A DNA stretch of 64,000 nt from an uncultured Roseburia sp. (GTDB taxonomy: Bacteria; Bacillota; Clostridia; Lachnospirales; Lachnospiraceae), in assembly GCA_934309475.1 (NCBI GenBank), contig CAKRDK010000001.1, forward strand, positions 124,001 to 188,000, in the 5' to 3' direction. The translations under genes and the position numbers were made by a program. This document shows, piece by piece, positions 44,362 to 53,027 of the stretch. Numbering within the stretch: position 1 is the stretch's first letter; the number at the start of each line of letters is the position of its first letter. Under the pieces are notes generated by a model. That model had not been told where the DNA came from, did no database searches, and worked only from the letters and a program-made list of their open reading frames with translations.

Positions 44362-44796
44362 CTACTCCGTCCCCTCTTCTTTTACTTTTCCAAGTAATTT
44401 ATCCTCTAATGTCGCTTCTAATTTGGCATTATGTAACTGCAATTCACGATTCTCTTTCTCTAACGCCTTGCGTTCTTTCTCGCTCGTCTCCGTCTTCACC
44501 TGATTCGAAATTAAATCATGTTTTAAATCGTAAATCTCTTTTTCCTTCGCTTCGATTTCCTGTTCTAACTTTTCAACCTGGGATTTCGCCTTGAAATAGT
44601 CATCGGCAATATTCAGCTCTAACAAAGTTGCTTTCATATCGGCCGGAAAATGACGTACTTCTTCAATCGAGTCGAATTCACTTATCTTATTGTTAATATA
44701 AGCAGCCACTTTCTGAAGATAATCCTCACCCTCATAACCGCTTAATGTATAAACCTTTCCACCAATAATAACCTCGGCACTTGTCTTCGCTGACAT
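44362..44796 (-). CDS. zapA: Cell division protein ZapA
   Basis: 144 residues. ZapA binds FtsZ and bundles its filaments. The N-terminal globular domain AEVIIGGKVYTLSGYEGEDY with VAAYINNKI is conserved (residues 8-36), followed by a long coiled coil (about 65-130, VEKLEQEIEAKEKEIYDL). A good promoter (44838-44866) directly precedes it, so zapA heads the U32-ftsW-pbp unit. Confidence 0.92.
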   Translation of the reverse strand: MSAKTSAEVIIGGKVYTLSGYEGEDYLQKVAAYINNKISEFDSIEEVRHFPADMKATLLELNIADDYFKAKSQVEKLEQEIEAKEKEIYDLKHDLISNQVKTETSEKERKALEKENRELQLHNAKLEATLEDKLLGKVKEEGTE

Positions 44797-44837
44797 AACC
44801 TTATCCTCCCTGGTGATTAAACTTCTTATTTTTCTCT

Positions 44838-44866
44838 ATTATAACTAGATTTAGTAGTAAAAGCAA
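44838..44866 (-). promoter_or_regulatory. Promoter of the zapA-U32-ftsW-pbp unit
   Basis: Minus strand TTGCTT (44861-44866), 17 nt, TATAAT (44838-44843). The -35 hexamer is also the 3' arm of a small AAGCAA/TTGCTT hairpin at the end of ruvB (44861-44879), which may be a weak ruvB terminator. Confidence 0.65.
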
Positions 44867-44877
44867 CAAGAACTTGC

Positions 44878-45870
44878 TTATTTTGTGATTCCAAAGTGAC
44901 GGTACGCAAAATCTGTCACAACTCTTCCCTTCGGGGTACGATTGATAAAACCGTTTTTGACAAGATACGGTTCATAGACATCTTCAATCGTTCCGGAGTC
45001 CTCACCGATTGCCGCCGCAAGCGTATCAAGTCCGACCGGACCGCCAGCAAATTTTTCAATGATGGTCATTAAAATATTGCGGTCATTCTGGTCAAGTCCC
45101 ATCTTATCTACCTCTAAAAGGTCAAGCGCAAACGATGCAACTTCTTTTGTAATTTTGCCATCGTATTTTACTTCTGCAAAATCACGCACACGTTTTAACA
45201 GACGGTTTGCAAGACGAGGGGTTCCTCTCGAACGTTTTGCAAGCTCATAGGCTCCCTCCTCATCAATCTCGACATCTAACGTTGCCGCCGAGTGAAGAAT
45301 GATGGTTTTTAACTCCTCCACGGTGTAAAATTCAAGATGATGTACCACCCCAAAACGGTCACGCAGTGGTGCGGAAAGCATGCCCGCCCTCGTTGTTGCA
45401 CCAACTAAAGTAAACTTTGGAAGGTCGAGACGTATTGCCCTTGCCGTCGCGCCTTTTCCAATCATGATGTCTATGACATAATCTTCCATCGCCGGATAAA
45501 GGACCTCTTCCACCTGACGATTCAGACGGTGAATCTCATCGACAAAGAGGACATCTCCCTCCTGCAGATTACTTAAAATAGCAGCCATCTCGCCCGGTTT
45601 TCCGATGGCAGGGCCACTTGTCACCTTCATATGCGTTCCCATCTCATTTGCGATAATTCCAGCCAGTGTCGTCTTACCAAGTCCCGGCGGTCCATAGAAA
45701 AGGACATGGTCGAGCGCCTCATTTCTCTGTTTTGCCGCCTCGATATAAATTTTTAAATTTTCCTTCGCTTTCTGCTGTCCGACGTAATCTTCGAGCATCT
45801 GCGGGCGCAGGCTTTTCTCAATCTTTAAATCTTCTTCCTGCACCTGTGTGGAAATAACACGTTTTTCCAT
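44878..45870 (-). CDS. ruvB: Holliday junction branch migration helicase RuvB
   Basis: 330 residues, normal length. The hexameric AAA+ motor that drives branch migration with Ruv[20 protein letters not shown], Walker [16 protein letters not shown] (about 59-73), Walker [11 protein letters not shown], sensor [19 protein letters not shown], and the C-terminal winged helix ending [18 protein letters not shown] are all seen. It follows ruvA by 31 nt. Confidence 0.97.
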   Translation of the reverse strand: MEKRVISTQVQEEDLKIEKSLRPQMLEDYVGQQKAKENLKIYIEAAKQRNEALDHVLFYGPPGLGKTTLAGIIANEMGTHMKVTSGPAIGKPGEMAAILSNLQEGDVLFVDEIHRLNRQVEEVLYPAMEDYVIDIMIGKGATARAIRLDLPKFTLVGATTRAGMLSAPLRDRFGVVHHLEFYTVEELKTIILHSAATLDVEIDEEGAYELAKRSRGTPRLANRLLKRVRDFAEVKYDGKITKEVASFALDLLEVDKMGLDQNDRNILMTIIEKFAGGPVGLDTLAAAIGEDSGTIEDVYEPYLVKNGFINRTPKGRVVTDFAYRHFGITK

Positions 45871-45901
45871 CGTTTTCTAACCATACCTTTCGTGTACATT
45901 T

Positions 45902-46513
45902 CTATAAAAATGCCATATTCTTCAATGCAGCCTTTAGCAGGTCTTCCACATCCGTCTCGTCTGTCACTTCAATTCCGTTCAACGCCTTCAATGCCTCGGA
46001 AGATGAATAACCGAGTGCAACCAAAGCCTCAACCGCTTCATTTTTCACACCTTTGGCATTAGATACCGGTGCCGCCTGCTGGTGTTCTAATTTCTGCTCG
46101 AATGCATCCTCTAAGCTTAATTTATCCTTCAACTCTAAAATCAGGCGCTGTGCCGTCTTTGCCCCGACACCGGGTGCTTTCGCAATTGCTTTTGCGTCAT
46201 CGCCGAGTACCGCAAAGCGCAGATCATCTGTTGTCATCACTGAAAGAATTGCCAATGCTCCCTTCGGACCGATTCCGTTGACGCCGATTAAAAGTTTAAA
46301 CACTCTTAAGTCATCCTTTGTCAAAAAACCGTAAAGCATCATCACATCTTCTCTTAAGTGAAGGTATGTGTAGACTTTGACCTCCTCGCCCATTGACGGA
46401 AGGTAATCAAATGTCTGCGCTGTCGTATAGATATTGTAGCCGATGCCATTTGCTTCCACCACAATTTTATCTTCTTCTATCTCTGCTAATATTCCTCTGA
46501 TATATGAATACAT
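45902..46513 (-). CDS. ruvA: Holliday junction branch migration protein RuvA
   Basis: 203 residues. Tetrameric junction-binding protein that loads RuvB. The OB domain MYSYIRGILAEIEEDKIVVE, the helix-hairpin-helix segments LLIGVNGIGPKGALAILSV and APGVGAKTAQRLILELKDK, and the C-terminal RuvB-binding domain (VEALVALGYSSSEALKAL) are in order. No ruvC gene is here; RecU (422-955) supplies resolution, as in Firmicutes. Confidence 0.97.
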   Translation of the reverse strand: MYSYIRGILAEIEEDKIVVEANGIGYNIYTTAQTFDYLPSMGEEVKVYTYLHLREDVMMLYGFLTKDDLRVFKLLIGVNGIGPKGALAILSVMTTDDLRFAVLGDDAKAIAKAPGVGAKTAQRLILELKDKLSLEDAFEQKLEHQQAAPVSNAKGVKNEAVEALVALGYSSSEALKALNGIEVTDETDVEDLLKAALKNMAFL

Positions 46514-47023
46514 TTATAACAACTTTCCTTTCAATCGCAGAATAATCTCCTGCCCTACAATTCCTATCAAAAATCCTGTTATGGTTCCGGCAACCAAAAG
46601 CACCGGAATATAATAAAAAATATTATAATTTTCCACCACAAAGGCGGCAACGAAAATCTGCCCGATATTGTGGAAAATTCCGCCGCAGACGCTGACCGGC
46701 ACAACGCCGAGCAGCCCGAACTTCTTTATCAGGTACATCACCAGAAAACTAAGCAGTCCGCCCGCTAAACTGTAGAGAATACTAAACAGGTTTCCAAACA
46801 GAAAGCCTGCAAGGACAATTCGCAGCATTGAAACTGCAAACGCTTCTTTTTCCCCTATGGTATAGAGCATAATTACAACTACAATATTGGTCAATCCTAG
46901 TTTTACACCCGGTATTCCAAAATAAAAAGGAATCAGGGACTCTACATAACTGCAAATTAAAGCCAGTGCGATAAACACCCCTAAAAATGCAATTTTCTTA
47001 CTTCGCAATAGAATCAAACTCAC
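46514..47023 (-). CDS. Gx transporter family membrane protein
   Basis: 169 residues with five to six hydrophobic segments. IAFLGVFIALALICSYVESL and the middle SLAGGLLSFLVMYLIKKFG match the Gx (heptaprenyl-diphosphate-synthase component I-like) transporter family, often found with NusG-domain-II and FMN/quinone-related genes. The best start is GTG 47023, overlapping the NusG-II gene by 26 nt; the ribosome site is weak, which suggests translational coupling, and the true start may be a nearby TTG. It ends exactly at the ruvA start. Confidence 0.8.
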   Translation of the reverse strand: MSLILLRSKKIAFLGVFIALALICSYVESLIPFYFGIPGVKLGLTNIVVVIMLYTIGEKEAFAVSMLRIVLAGFLFGNLFSILYSLAGGLLSFLVMYLIKKFGLLGVVPVSVCGGIFHNIGQIFVAAFVVENYNIFYYIPVLLVAGTITGFLIGIVGQEIILRLKGKLL

Positions 47024-47378
47024 TTTCTGTCTTGCTTTTTACTTCTACGACAACCTTATTGGGCAGACAGACAATCGTCTCCCTGTCCTTGCTGATTGCC
47101 TTCTGGTGCACGCAGAGCTGATCCGGGCAGTCCGCTTCAATCATATCCGCCTCACCGTGTTCTATTTTTAAAACGTTTGTTACGGTTCCATCAATTTCAA
47201 TTGGAATCTCCTGTTCTTCCGACAGAGAATATGTTCCGTAGGAAGCACCATCAATCGTAATCTCTACCGTGTCGCCCGTCTTTCCGCCAAAAAACACATA
47301 CCCAACATAGATAAGAGCTAATACCACCACAAGAATTCCAAGAAAAATCACGTCTCTTTTTGAAAAACGTTTTGTCAT
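46998..47378 (-). CDS. NusG domain II-containing membrane-anchored protein
   Basis: 126 residues from ATG 47378, whose ATGA overlaps the miaB stop. One N-terminal membrane segment (VIFLGILVVVLALIYVGYVFF, about 11-31) is followed by a domain II fold of the NusG type, with the typical IEIDGTVTNVLKIEHGEADM and DCPDQLCVHQKAIS. Such stand-alone NusG-II proteins are extracytoplasmic and usually lie next to Gx transporters, as here. Its two cysteines (CPDQLC) are conserved. Function is unknown; a link to flavin or quinone chemistry is suggested by family context. Confidence 0.85.
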   Translation of the reverse strand: MTKRFSKRDVIFLGILVVVLALIYVGYVFFGGKTGDTVEITIDGASYGTYSLSEEQEIPIEIDGTVTNVLKIEHGEADMIEADCPDQLCVHQKAISKDRETIVCLPNKVVVEVKSKTESEFDSIAK

Positions 47379-48820
47379 GCGTTTCTTTCTCCTAAATAAT
47401 AAAAGCCTCTGCACTCTTTTAATGTGACATCCACAATCTGGCCAATCAGGTCTGCTGTTCCAGGGAAATGCACGGTTGAATTATTGCTCAGTTTACCCGT
47501 CACCAAAGAGGCATCCTGCTCATTGACACTCTCAACTAAAACAGGAAGTGTCTCGCCTGTCAGGCGTCCCGCTTTCTCTGCAGCGATTGTCTGAACCTCT
47601 TTTAACAGACGGTCAAATCGTTCTTTCACAACCTCTTCCGGCACCTGGTCTTCCATTGCTGCCGCAGGTGTTCCGGTTCTCTTCGAATAGATGAATGTAA
47701 ACGCACTGTCGTAACGCACTTTTCTTACTACATCCATAGTCTCTTCGAAATCTTCCTCTGTCTCGCCCGGGAATCCGACAATGATATCCGTTGTCAGTGC
47801 AATGTCCGGTACAGCGGCACGAATCTTGTCCACTAATTCTAAATAGTGTTCTTTGTCGTAACGGCGATTCATGATTTTTAAGATACGGCTGCTTCCCGAC
47901 TGCAATGGAAGGTGTAAATGCTTGCAGATTTTTTTCGAATTCTTCATAACTTCAATCAGCTCATCAGACAAATCCTTCGGATGGGATGTCATGAAGCGGA
48001 TTCTCTCTAAGCCTTCAATCTTCTCAATTTCCTGCAAAAGCTGTGCAAATGTCATCGGCTGCTCTAAATTCTTGCCATAGGAATTCACGTTCTGGCCTAA
48101 GAGCATGATTTCGACAACACCATCTGCTACAAGGTGCTCAATCTCCCGAATAATTTCTTTTGGCTCACGGCTTCGCTCACGTCCGCGCACATATGGGACA
48201 ATACAGTAACTACAAAAGTTATTGCATCCAAACATAATGTTGACGCCGGATTTGAACGAGAATTTACGTTCTACCGGAAGATCTTCTACAATTTTATCGG
48301 TATCCTCCCAGATGTCGATGGTAATGGAGTTAGACTCCAACGCATTTACAATCAGTTCCGCAAATTTATAAATATTATGGGTTCCAAAAATCAAATCCAC
48401 GAAGCTGTAGCTTGTTCTGATTTTCTCGACCACTTTCGGTTCCTGCATCATACAGCCACAGAGACCAATCATCATATAAGGATTCTTTTTCTGGAAACCA
48501 TTTAAGTAACCAAGTCTTCCGTATACTTTATTATTCGCATTCTCACGGACAGTACAGGTATTGTAAATTACAAAATCTGCCTGCTCGGAATCCGTCTCCT
48601 GATACCCGATTTTTTCTAAAATGCCAACCAGTTTCTCGGAATCGCGGGCATTCATCTGGCAGCCGAATGTCTTCGTGCATGCAGTAAGCGGGCTTCCCTT
48701 TAACTCTGCAAGCTGACGCACGTATTCTTTTGCAATTTCCATAAAATAATACTGGCGTGCCGGTTCTTCCTGTGGTACATTTTTGTGTTCAACTAATTTT
48801 AACTTTGGGTGTTTCTTCAT
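47375..48820 (-). CDS. miaB: tRNA-2-methylthio-N6-dimethylallyladenosine synthase MiaB
   Basis: 481 residues. A radical SAM methylthiotransferase modifying A37 of tRNAs that read UNN codons. The N-terminal TFGCQMNARDSEKL holds the auxiliary-cluster cysteines; CNNFCSYCIVPYVRGRERSR (about 195-214) is the radical SAM site; a C-terminal TRAM domain follows. The N-terminal 40-residue extension is usual in clostridial MiaB. It ends overlapping the NusG-II start. Confidence 0.96.
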   Translation of the reverse strand: MKKHPKLKLVEHKNVPQEEPARQYYFMEIAKEYVRQLAELKGSPLTACTKTFGCQMNARDSEKLVGILEKIGYQETDSEQADFVIYNTCTVRENANNKVYGRLGYLNGFQKKNPYMMIGLCGCMMQEPKVVEKIRTSYSFVDLIFGTHNIYKFAELIVNALESNSITIDIWEDTDKIVEDLPVERKFSFKSGVNIMFGCNNFCSYCIVPYVRGRERSREPKEIIREIEHLVADGVVEIMLLGQNVNSYGKNLEQPMTFAQLLQEIEKIEGLERIRFMTSHPKDLSDELIEVMKNSKKICKHLHLPLQSGSSRILKIMNRRYDKEHYLELVDKIRAAVPDIALTTDIIVGFPGETEEDFEETMDVVRKVRYDSAFTFIYSKRTGTPAAAMEDQVPEEVVKERFDRLLKEVQTIAAEKAGRLTGETLPVLVESVNEQDASLVTGKLSNNSTVHFPGTADLIGQIVDVTLKECRGFYYLGERNA

Positions 48821-48845
48821 TTCTAATTCCTTTTCTTTGCTCTAT

Positions 48846-50111
48846 TTATTCGCGTATCTGACCATTTCCGCGAATGATATATTTTGTGCTGGTCAGTGCC
48901 TCTAATCCCATCGGTCCTCTTGCATGAAGCTTCTGGGTACTAATTCCAATCTCTGCTCCGAATCCAAATTCATAGCCATCGGTAAATCTCGTAGATGCAT
49001 TTACATAAACACATGCCGCATCAATCTCATTTAAAAACTGCTCTGCATGGTTATAATCTCTTGTGATAATCGCTTCGGAATGTCCAGTGTTATAGCGGTT
49101 AATGTGGGCAATCGCCTCGTCAATGGAAGCTACCGTCTTAACGGAAATCATATAGTCCAAATATTCCGTGCCCCAGTCTTTTTCAGTTGCAGCTTTTAAA
49201 AGTTCTCCTCTCACTCCGGTAACCTCTGCGGCTTCCTTTGCAGGCTCATCAGCATGAATCTCGACTTCTTTGGTCTGTAATGCTTTTGCAAGCTGCGGCA
49301 TCAGTTCGTTTACAACCGCCTCATGCACAACAAGCGACTCACATGCATTGCAGACTCCGATACGCTGTGTCTTCGCATTCATGATAATCTTTACCGCCAT
49401 CTCTAAATCTGCAGTCTCATCCACATAGATATGGCAGTTTCCGGTTCCGGTCTCGATAACCGGAATGGTTGCCTGATTCACCACTGCACGGATTAATCCG
49501 GCGCCACCACGCGGAATCAGCACATCCACATAGTCATTCATCTTCATAAATGCTGTCGCCGTCTCCCGCGAGGTATCCTCAATCAATGATACCGTCTCCT
49601 GTGGCAGACCACATTCTGACAGACTTCTTCGAATGGACGCCACAATTTCTATATTTGAAAAAATAGCATCACTTCCACCTTTTAATATAACTACATTTCC
49701 AGTCTTAAAGCATAACCCAAATGCATCTGCTGTCACATTTGGTCTGGCTTCATAGATAATCCCAACCACGCCGATTGGTACACGTTTCTTTCCGATATGT
49801 AAACCGTTTGGTCGTGTTTTTTCCGACAAGACTTCTCCAATCGGGTCATCAAGTGATGCAATCTGTAACAGCCCCTCTGCCATCTGTTCGATACGCTTTT
49901 CATTGAGCATCAGGCGGTCTAACAACGCTTCCGGCATCCCGTTTTTTCTGCCGTTTTCAAGGTCTTTTTCATTGGCAGAAAGAATCTTTTCTGCATCCTT
50001 TTGCAGGTTCTCTGCGACGCGACGCAAGGTCTGATTCTTCGTGTTGGTATCTAATGCCCCTGTTTTTCCCGCTGCTTCTTTTGCCTTCTGACAAATCAGT
50101 TCTAATTCCAT
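48846..50111 (-). CDS. proA: Gamma-glutamyl phosphate reductase
   Basis: 421 residues. Second enzyme of proline synthesis, reducing glutamyl-5-phosphate to the semialdehyde with NADPH. The aldehyde-dehydrogenase fold has the active-site [16 protein letters not shown] (catalytic Cys near residue 250), [19 protein letters not shown] and [23 protein letters not shown]. It is separated from proB by two small genes in the same direction. Confidence 0.96.
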   Translation of the reverse strand: MELELICQKAKEAAGKTGALDTNTKNQTLRRVAENLQKDAEKILSANEKDLENGRKNGMPEALLDRLMLNEKRIEQMAEGLLQIASLDDPIGEVLSEKTRPNGLHIGKKRVPIGVVGIIYEARPNVTADAFGLCFKTGNVVILKGGSDAIFSNIEIVASIRRSLSECGLPQETVSLIEDTSRETATAFMKMNDYVDVLIPRGGAGLIRAVVNQATIPVIETGTGNCHIYVDETADLEMAVKIIMNAKTQRIGVCNACESLVVHEAVVNELMPQLAKALQTKEVEIHADEPAKEAAEVTGVRGELLKAATEKDWGTEYLDYMISVKTVASIDEAIAHINRYNTGHSEAIITRDYNHAEQFLNEIDAACVYVNASTRFTDGYEFGFGAEIGISTQKLHARGPMGLEALTSTKYIIRGNGQIRE

Positions 50112-50132
50112 ATTGCACCTTCCCTTTCTATT

Positions 50133-50708
50133 CTATAACCCTCTTACCCTTCGGTAACCGTCTTCCGTATAGATTCCAAGCATCGGAACATCCCATTCCC
50201 CTGCCGGAATCGTCTGTTCTAGCTGGTGTGCAAACGCTAATCCATAGCGCATGCGTATTTCCGGATGCCTTGTAAAAAAACGGTCGTAATATCCTTTTCC
50301 ATAACCATAACGGTTTCCTGACTCATCAAAGACGAGTCCCGGAGTTAACACAACCGGCGGATGTTCTTTTTCTATCAATACCTTTTCGCATTGTGAAACA
50401 GGTTCCATAATATGAAAACTTCCCTCCGCAAGTTCTTCCATGCAGGAGACAAAATAAAACTCCATCTCATCCCCCTCCACACGCGGAAGCGCCAGTTTCC
50501 TGCCATCACACCAAATTTTCTCATGAAATGCCTGTGCAGACACCTCATTTCCAAGCGGATAATATGAAAATATGACATCTGCCTTTTCATACCAGGCAGA
50601 CTCTTCGAGATATCTGCATATCTGAAGGCTTTTCTGCCTTACTTCGTCTGCAGGCATTGCATTGCGGATTGCTTTATGCTTCTTACGATAATCCTGATTT
50701 CTTTCCAT
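50133..50708 (-). CDS. 5-formyltetrahydrofolate cyclo-ligase
   Basis: 191 residues from ATG 50708; an in-frame GTG at 50717 is an alternative. The enzyme converts 5-formyl-THF to 5,10-methenyl-THF with ATP. Seen: RKKHKAIRNAMPADEVRQKS, an ATP-binding basic N-terminus, and NRYGYGKGYYDRFF (about 137-150), the family signature. The gene overlaps the DUF896 gene by 26 nt, implying coupled translation. Confidence 0.92.
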   Translation of the reverse strand: MERNQDYRKKHKAIRNAMPADEVRQKSLQICRYLEESAWYEKADVIFSYYPLGNEVSAQAFHEKIWCDGRKLALPRVEGDEMEFYFVSCMEELAEGSFHIMEPVSQCEKVLIEKEHPPVVLTPGLVFDESGNRYGYGKGYYDRFFTRHPEIRMRYGLAFAHQLEQTIPAGEWDVPMLGIYTEDGYRRVRGL

Positions 50709-50907
50709 ATTTTTCACCGAGATTTTCTACACTTCCATCTTCATTTACCATATCGATGTTGTTGAGCTGTGCGACAAGGTTCCCCTTGACATCCGCAATA
50801 AACTGCTTTCTCAGCAAATCCTGTTCTTTTTTCTCTTTTTCTGTCAGACCTTCCGCCTTTGACTTCCGGTACAATTCATTTATGCGGTCAATTTTTTCTT
50901 TTTCCAT
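50683..50907 (-). CDS. DUF896 (YnzC/YozB) family protein
   Basis: 74 residues. Small soluble helical-hairpin protein of the DUF896 family; IDRINELYRKSKAEGLTEKEKKEQDLLRKQFI is the conserved two-helix core (residues 5-36, listed in part: INELYRKSKAEGLTEKE). The family is linked to SOS/lexA neighbourhoods in Bacillus; the role is unclear. It lies between proB and the folate enzyme. Confidence 0.9.
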   Translation of the reverse strand: MEKEKIDRINELYRKSKAEGLTEKEKKEQDLLRKQFIADVKGNLVAQLNNIDMVNEDGSVENLGEKYGKKSGLS

Positions 50908-50920
50908 TTTGTTACCTTTC

Positions 50921-51772
50921 CTATCCGATTGTTTCCATAATAAAATCTGCTATGTGGAAGTTTGAATTGTAATTTTCCTTAAAAATGGTGCCTGTAAAAG
51001 TATCATCCATAATATGATGAATGACACAGACGTCTTTTCCGTTTGCGATTACCATATCCGCACCTGATAAAGTTGCAATCTTTGCCGCTGTCAGTTTTGT
51101 CGACATGCCACCGGTTCCAACATCGCTTCCCGTCGTTCCCTTTGCCATGTGGAAAAAGCTCTCATCTAACGATTCTACCACCGGAATCAACTCTGCCTTC
51201 GGATTCTGGCGCGGGTCGTCCGTGAACAGCCCGTCAATGTCGGATAACAGGATCAGCATATCTGCACCTGTCAAAGACGCTACAATCGCAGACAAGGTAT
51301 CATTATCGCCAAACTGCATCTCGTAAGTCGATACAGTATCGTTTTCGTTTACAATCGGGATGACACCAAGATGAAATAACTCTTCAAATGTATTGCGGGC
51401 ATTTTCCCTTGAAACAGGATTTATCATTGTATTTTTCGTCATCAGAACCTGACCTGCAATCTGGTTGTATTCTGCAAACAGCTTCTGATAAATCATCATC
51501 AGCCTTGCCTGCCCTACGGCTGCGCATGCCTGTTTCGTCGAAATATCTTTCGGGCGCTCTTTTAAACCCATCGACTGTCTTCCGACCGAAATCGCACCTG
51601 AACTGACTAAGCACACGTCCATGCCGCGATTTCTCAAATCGCACAGTTCACGCACCAGATGTTCTATCTTTGTAAAATCTAAATTACCCGTTTCCGGATG
51701 ATTTAAGGAAGATGACCCTATCTTTACAACGATTCTTTTTTTACTGCCAAAATCAAACTCTTCCTGTTTCAT
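50921..51772 (-). CDS. proB: Glutamate 5-kinase (short form without PUA domain)
   Basis: 283 residues from ATG 51772, which follows GGAGGGGTTAGAA; in-frame codons to 51877 precede the ribosome site. First enzyme of proline synthesis. The kinase domain has KRIVVKIGSSSLNH, LVSSGAISVGRQSMG, NENDTVSTYEMQFGDND and the AVA/TGGMSTKLTAAKIAT loop (GTGGMSTKLTAAKIA near 208-222). The C-terminal PUA domain present in E. coli ProB (367 residues) is missing, as in other short forms. Confidence 0.94.
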   Translation of the reverse strand: MKQEEFDFGSKKRIVVKIGSSSLNHPETGNLDFTKIEHLVRELCDLRNRGMDVCLVSSGAISVGRQSMGLKERPKDISTKQACAAVGQARLMMIYQKLFAEYNQIAGQVLMTKNTMINPVSRENARNTFEELFHLGVIPIVNENDTVSTYEMQFGDNDTLSAIVASLTGADMLILLSDIDGLFTDDPRQNPKAELIPVVESLDESFFHMAKGTTGSDVGTGGMSTKLTAAKIATLSGADMVIANGKDVCVIHHIMDDTFTGTIFKENYNSNFHIADFIMETIG

Positions 51773-51862
51773 TTCTAACCCCTCCATCTTGTGTCCACAT
51801 CTCTTTTGCACATTCTTCCACACTATCAGAACACTTTTTCGCATACTGATAGAATCATACAA

Positions 51863-51868
51863 ATTATA
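51863..51868 (-). promoter_or_regulatory. -10 element for the proB-to-ruvB run
   Basis: Minus strand TATAAT about 90 nt before the proB ATG. The -35 at 17 nt (ATTTTC) is poor. Confidence 0.45.
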
Positions 51869-51913
51869 CTCTAACACAAAACCCCGAAAATAACAAAAAA
51901 AATTTCAATTTCG

Positions 51914-51942
51914 TTGTCTGTTTTTTATCTGTGTGGTAAAGT
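51914..51942 (+). promoter_or_regulatory. Promoter of apbE
   Basis: TTGTCT (51914-51919), 17 nt, TAAAGT (51937-51942), with TGG before the -10 (extended -10). Back to back with the proB promoter. Confidence 0.5.
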
Positions 51943-51988
51943 TGTAACAGAAATATCATTTATTACGATTGAAAAGGAAGTTTTTACT

Positions 51989-53023
51989 ATGAAAAAATAT
52001 TTAAAACATCTTTCCCTTCTGCTGATTCTGTGCATGTTTTCCGCAGCACTCTCCGGCTGTTCCCTGCCTTCTTCTGAACAGACCATTTCAAAATCCGGCT
52101 TCTATTTTAATACGGTAATCCAGATTACCCTTTACAAAAGCTCTTACGAATCTTTGTTAGAAGATTGTTTTTCCCTAGCAGACACCTACGAAAGTTATTT
52201 TTCAAACACCGTATCCGACAGCGATATTTCAAACATCAACAATGCCGATGGCGCATTTGTCGAGGTTCACGATGAGACAATCGAGTTGTTAAAAAAGGGA
52301 ATCTACTACGGCGATTTGAGCGACGGAAATTTTGACATCACAATCGGAAAACTTTCTGATTTATGGAATTTTTCCACGTACGCTCTTCTAGATGAAGTTC
52401 CGGAGAGCGCCGTTCCGACAGACGACGAGATTCAGGAAGCCTTAAAAACAGTCGACTACAAGGGCGTCACGATTGACGGCAACAAAGTTGCGTTAAGCAA
52501 TCCGGATTCAAAACTTGACTTAGGCGGTATTGCAAAAGGGTTTATTGCCGATAAAATGAAAGCATATTTAGAAGAAAACGGTGTCGAGAGCGGCATGATT
52601 AACCTCGGCGGCAACGTGCTCACACTCGGCAAAAAAGCCGATGGCAGTTCCTATACCATCGGCATCCAAAAACCTTTTTCTGAGGACGGTGAAGCGATTG
52701 CTTCCGTCGAAGTTGCGGATAAAACGGTCGTCTCGTCCGGAGTCTACGAGCGCTATTACGAAATTGGCGACAAATTCTACCATCACATTTTAAATCCGCA
52801 CACCGGCTACCCTTACGACAATCATCTTTTAGGTGTCACGATTATCTGTGATGATTCCGTGGACGGTGACGGTCTGTCTACCACCTGCTTTACGCTTGGT
52901 CTTGACGATGGAATGGCACTCATCGAAAGTCTCGCTGATGTGGAAGCCATATTTATCACAGACGACTATGAACTGCACACGAGTTCCGGCATGGGGACAA
53001 CCATTCCATATCAGGCTCTATAG
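51989..53023 (+). CDS. apbE: FAD:protein FMN transferase (ApbE), lipoprotein
   Basis: 344 residues from ATG 51989 with AAAAGGAAG upstream. ApbE covalently attaches FMN to threonine of target flavoproteins outside the membrane. A lipoprotein signal (LLILCMFSAALSGC, Cys near 21) is followed by the ApbE domain: SKLDLGGIAKGFIADKM (about 176-192), GGNVLTLGKKADG and HHILNPHTGYPYDN, with metal-binding Asp/Thr in DSVDGDGLSTTCFTLG. Its expected substrates are RnfG and RnfD, encoded 4-7 kb away. The stop is 4 nt from the convergent GH43 stop. Confidence 0.94.
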   Translation: MKKYLKHLSLLLILCMFSAALSGCSLPSSEQTISKSGFYFNTVIQITLYKSSYESLLEDCFSLADTYESYFSNTVSDSDISNINNADGAFVEVHDETIELLKKGIYYGDLSDGNFDITIGKLSDLWNFSTYALLDEVPESAVPTDDEIQEALKTVDYKGVTIDGNKVALSNPDSKLDLGGIAKGFIADKMKAYLEENGVESGMINLGGNVLTLGKKADGSSYTIGIQKPFSEDGEAIASVEVADKTVVSSGVYERYYEIGDKFYHHILNPHTGYPYDNHLLGVTIICDDSVDGDGLSTTCFTLGLDDGMALIESLADVEAIFITDDYELHTSSGMGTTIPYQAL

Positions 53024-53027
53024 CATT

